From contig SLNU01000341.1 of assembly GCA_007132865.1 (NCBI GenBank), positions 1-6,952 on the forward strand: DNA of 6,952 bases. The letters are read 5' to 3'. How positions within the stretch are numbered: the stretch's first letter is position 1; each line of letters begins with the position of its first letter. Positions 4,992-6,952 of this stretch are shown in pieces. Source of the DNA: Bacteroidales bacterium (GTDB lineage: Bacteria > Bacteroidota > Bacteroidia > Bacteroidales > UBA7960). The translations under genes were made by a program, and so were the position numbers. Below the pieces are notes generated by a model that saw only the letters and a program-made list of their open reading frames with translations, was not told the origin of the DNA and searched no databases.

Positions 4992-6889
4992 TGGTATGAG
5001 TACGCCCAATCCAAGATTGTGTTCGCAAAGACTCCAGAATCGTCCAGACGATAATGAAATAATCTAGGAGCAAAACTGAAAGAAGCCGTTTCAATAGTTC
5101 CGTTTCCGAAGTTATACAAAGTCCGAACTTCACGATCCAACAAAGCCCGGTTAAAAAATCGGAAATCTGCCATACTACCGCGGAAAAGTTGACTCTGAAA
5201 TGTATTCGCGCCGAGCCAAAGGGTGTTAGATTTTTCCACAAAACCCCGAAAACCACCAGTTATACGGTGATAAACCGGGACACGTTCTCCATTCACGTAC
5301 GTTTTCGCGCTTAGAGCCGGGTTGGTTCCTTGCAAAGGATCAGAGAAAGTAACCGCAATGTGAACGGGGATAGGAGTCCAAGGGTCAAATAAAGCACGAA
5401 ACTCTATCGGATCACTCAAGAAACGAACATACTGATTTTGTGTCCGTCCGGAGATTCTGAAACGAATTCGGAAAGTTTTTCGGCCTGGCCTTCCTTCGAC
5501 AAGTGACAAGTCAAAGTCTGGTCTACTTTCTAATTCACCTTTAGAGACAAGAGTTCTGTTAGACTGGAAAAAGTTATTTGCGTACTGAAGCTCGATAGGA
5601 ATAGCGTCAGAAACTTCACCATTAGGAGTATCATATACATACGCATGACCAAGTTCTTCCGGCATAATCCACAAAGAAAGAGAAAAGTGTACACCGTCAT
5701 CAGATATAAGTTCCGGAAACTCGTTAACCCTAAGAATCGTATGGTGATTTGGGCGTTGAAGGAAGAAGAACCACGAAGGTTCAAAAGACTCAGTCGGGAA
5801 GGCTGCACTATTCAACCCAATCAAACCGGAAGCGGTAGGAGAATCCGGTCCCTGTTGTGTCATTCGTGCGTAGCCGGTAAACTTTCCACCAGCCAAATTA
5901 GAAAGCGTGTCTCCCTCCGCTAAATCATCAAACAAGAAAGCAAAGTGTGCAAGAGTCGCATCGGATAAATCTGTTTCATCCCGAAAGTCCACGTACTCTG
6001 AACCTTGACCAGCATCAAGCAGGTATTTAATAATACTCGGCACCTGGTCCCAGTAAGGAGCAAACACAACCAAGTCGTTCATCAAACCGTAGAAACGATC
6101 TCCGTATGTTAAAGAACACCCAACAGTTATAGGATCTTTACTAATACGTGTTAAAATATATTTTGTTAAAGAAACATCCCCAAACAAAAATTCTTTGTCT
6201 CCGTTAAAAATCTCATGTGATGAATTTAACAAGACTCGTCCAGTAAACATATCACATGAGAAACCAATTCTTACCCAGCCTTTGTCAAACGGATCATTTG
6301 TTTCGGTCCATTTTACTACTGTTGATCCGCTCAGATTATGTAACCGATTCTGGTTTTCTAAAATATATTCGTGTACATAGACACCATTACGCACCTTGAT
6401 TGTAAAAATCAGTTTACCATTATTTGCGTCTGTGGCTTCGTAAGCGAGTTTAAAACTTGGACAATCAATTATTGTGCAAATGAAAGGTGTAGATCGGTAG
6501 TTAAGAATCGAACCTTGTCCATGATCGTAGACTTTTCCCCCATGTTCTGAGGTTACTATAGATCTTGGATCAGATAAATTTACCCAACAAGAACCAGAAA
6601 AAGTTCTTAAACCTGACAAAGTTGAAGAATCTTCTTGCTTGATAAAAGACAAAATGTTTGGATTCGTGTTGAAAGCCAGACCACCGGAACCAACAGGGAC
6701 GTTTTTAAGATTCACTATATTAATGATACCAGGGACTGGTGCGGTTTCACCAGAAGGGAGAACTAAATATTCCCCGTATGAAAATCTTTTTCTTGGGTAA
6801 TGAAAATGGTCCAAGTCAACGTCTGATATAACTGGACGGATCAATACTTCTTCATCAACCTCGTAGTTTTTTATCAGAAATTTGTTCAT
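4988..6889 (-). CDS. Phage protein with two tandem LamG/concanavalin A-like domains
   Basis: This 633-residue protein is probably a virion surface or tail-fibre-type component that binds glycans or another surface ligand; that role is inferred from the fold. Two divergent LamG-like beta-sandwich domains can be seen. Domain 1 (about residues 70-290) contains FSGSCWVNL (97-105), GWVRIGFS (204-211) and a closing FYGLMNDLVVF. Domain 2 (about 357-600) contains FSLSLWIMP (402-410), HIAVTF (510-515), YVNGERV (531-537), LWLGA (557-561) and the typical ending FRGSMADFRFFNRALLDREVRTLYN. The linker at 310-340 looks like a LamG lead-in. The first 70 residues are unrecognised and could anchor the protein to the virion. 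There is no signal peptide, membrane segment or visible catalytic motif. The ATG at 6889 has a moderate ribosome site, but the frame is open to the right edge. Its TGA overlaps the terminase ATG. Coding is near certain; exact role is open. Confidence 0.88.
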   Translation of the reverse strand: MNKFLIKNYEVDEEVLIRPVISDVDLDHFHYPRKRFSYGEYLVLPSGETAPVPGIINIVNLKNVPVGSGGLAFNTNPNILSFIKQEDSSTLSGLRTFSGSCWVNLSDPRSIVTSEHGGKVYDHGQGSILNYRSTPFICTIIDCPSFKLAYEATDANNGKLIFTIKVRNGVYVHEYILENQNRLHNLSGSTVVKWTETNDPFDKGWVRIGFSCDMFTGRVLLNSSHEIFNGDKEFLFGDVSLTKYILTRISKDPITVGCSLTYGDRFYGLMNDLVVFAPYWDQVPSIIKYLLDAGQGSEYVDFRDETDLSDATLAHFAFLFDDLAEGDTLSNLAGGKFTGYARMTQQGPDSPTASGLIGLNSAAFPTESFEPSWFFFLQRPNHHTILRVNEFPELISDDGVHFSLSLWIMPEELGHAYVYDTPNGEVSDAIPIELQYANNFFQSNRTLVSKGELESRPDFDLSLVEGRPGRKTFRIRFRISGRTQNQYVRFLSDPIEFRALFDPWTPIPVHIAVTFSDPLQGTNPALSAKTYVNGERVPVYHRITGGFRGFVEKSNTLWLGANTFQSQLFRGSMADFRFFNRALLDREVRTLYNFGNGTIETASFSFAPRLFHYRLDDSGVFANTILDWAYSYQ

Positions 6890-6952
6890 TAGCAGTGAAC
6901 CTTTCTGTTGACTCGAACTCTCCCCGAGGCTTGATGAGTTTTGTAAGAACGG
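6855..6952 (-). CDS. 3' end of an upstream gene, partial, frame uncertain
   Basis: Tight gene packing suggests that another gene ends near the start of the LamG gene. Two frames could be its tail. One runs through the LamG start and stops with TGA at 6857-6855, giving about 31 residues of ordinary mixed composition (ending SDKKLRG). The other stops with TAA at 6891-6889, forming a TAATG junction with the LamG start, but its roughly 20 residues are rich in Arg, His and Ser and less protein-like. The LamG frame itself is also open to the window edge, so the region could instead belong to a longer LamG protein. No function can be given. Confidence 0.3.
   Translation of the reverse strand, partial: VLTKLIKPRGEFESTERFTANEQISDKKLRG
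6900..6905 (-). promoter_or_regulatory. Probable ribosome binding site of the LamG-domain gene
   Basis: On the minus strand GAAAGG lies 10 bases before the ATG at 6889. It is a moderate Shine-Dalgarno match with slightly long spacing, and it supports this start over one further upstream. No convincing promoter was seen between here and the right edge. Confidence 0.4.

Noticed and set aside
4992..5009. TTG at 5009 as the terL start, adding six residues.
   Set aside because: It has no ribosome site at a useful distance, while the ATG at 4991 forms an ATGA overlap like that between terL and portal.
4897..5256. Minus-strand 119-codon frame across the LamG-terL junction.
   Set aside because: It overlaps the C-terminal LamG sequence and the N-terminus of TerL, both well supported. 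Its product is Trp/Phe/Leu-rich without recognisable structure.
6914..6930. CTCG...CGAG inverted repeat before the LamG gene, considered as a terminator or operator.
   Set aside because: Only four base pairs with a nine-base loop and no U-tract, well within chance.
1..6952. Search for tRNA genes, CRISPR repeats, insertion-sequence ends, toxin-antitoxin pairs and defence genes.
   Set aside because: Coding sequence fills nearly the whole window and all of it fits a phage head and packaging module. No cloverleaf, regularly spaced repeat, terminal inverted repeat or transposase motif was seen by eye.

Overview
The window is a piece of the late, virion-assembly region of a tailed double-stranded DNA bacteriophage or prophage (Caudoviricetes). 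The assignment rests on a large terminase with all its ATPase and nuclease motifs, a portal protein directly after it, and a scaffold-like protein after that. No host gene, tRNA, integrase, transposase or CRISPR array is visible, so neither the host nor free phage versus prophage can be decided. The strong AGGAG-type ribosome sites indicate a bacterial host that uses Shine-Dalgarno initiation.

Everything readable lies on the minus strand, so transcription runs from the right edge to the left edge. In that order the window holds: the end of an unidentified gene (right edge, frame uncertain); a 633-residue protein with two tandem LamG/concanavalin A-like domains (6889-4988); the large terminase TerL (4991-3489); the portal (3492-1597); an 80-residue helical protein that starts inside the portal gene (1622-1380); a 296-residue acidic, scaffold-like protein (1387-497); and a 146-residue beta-rich protein, a candidate capsid decoration protein (485-45). 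The last 44 bases hold a tandem stop, a small hairpin and a probable ribosome site for the next gene. By gene order that gene should be the major capsid protein, starting at or just beyond the left edge.

The genes form one tightly packed, probably translationally coupled unit. LamG/terL and terL/portal each join by a 4-base ATGA overlap. Portal and the 80-aa gene overlap by 26 bases, and the 80-aa and scaffold genes by 8 bases. The ribosome site of the 146-aa gene overlaps the scaffold stop codon. The logic is that of head assembly: portal and scaffold nucleate the procapsid, the terminase packages DNA through the portal, and the small beta protein may decorate the shell. The LamG protein is the odd member, looking like a surface-binding virion protein yet abutting the terminase where a small terminase subunit is often found.

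Most worth a second look are a short peptide motif repeated at both ends of the scaffold-like protein (VLxFxRG followed by FG), a GC-rich mRNA hairpin just ahead of the 146-aa gene's ribosome site, the placement of the double-LamG protein, and the unrecognised 80-aa and 146-aa proteins. I see no sign of a defence or other non-virion system in this window.
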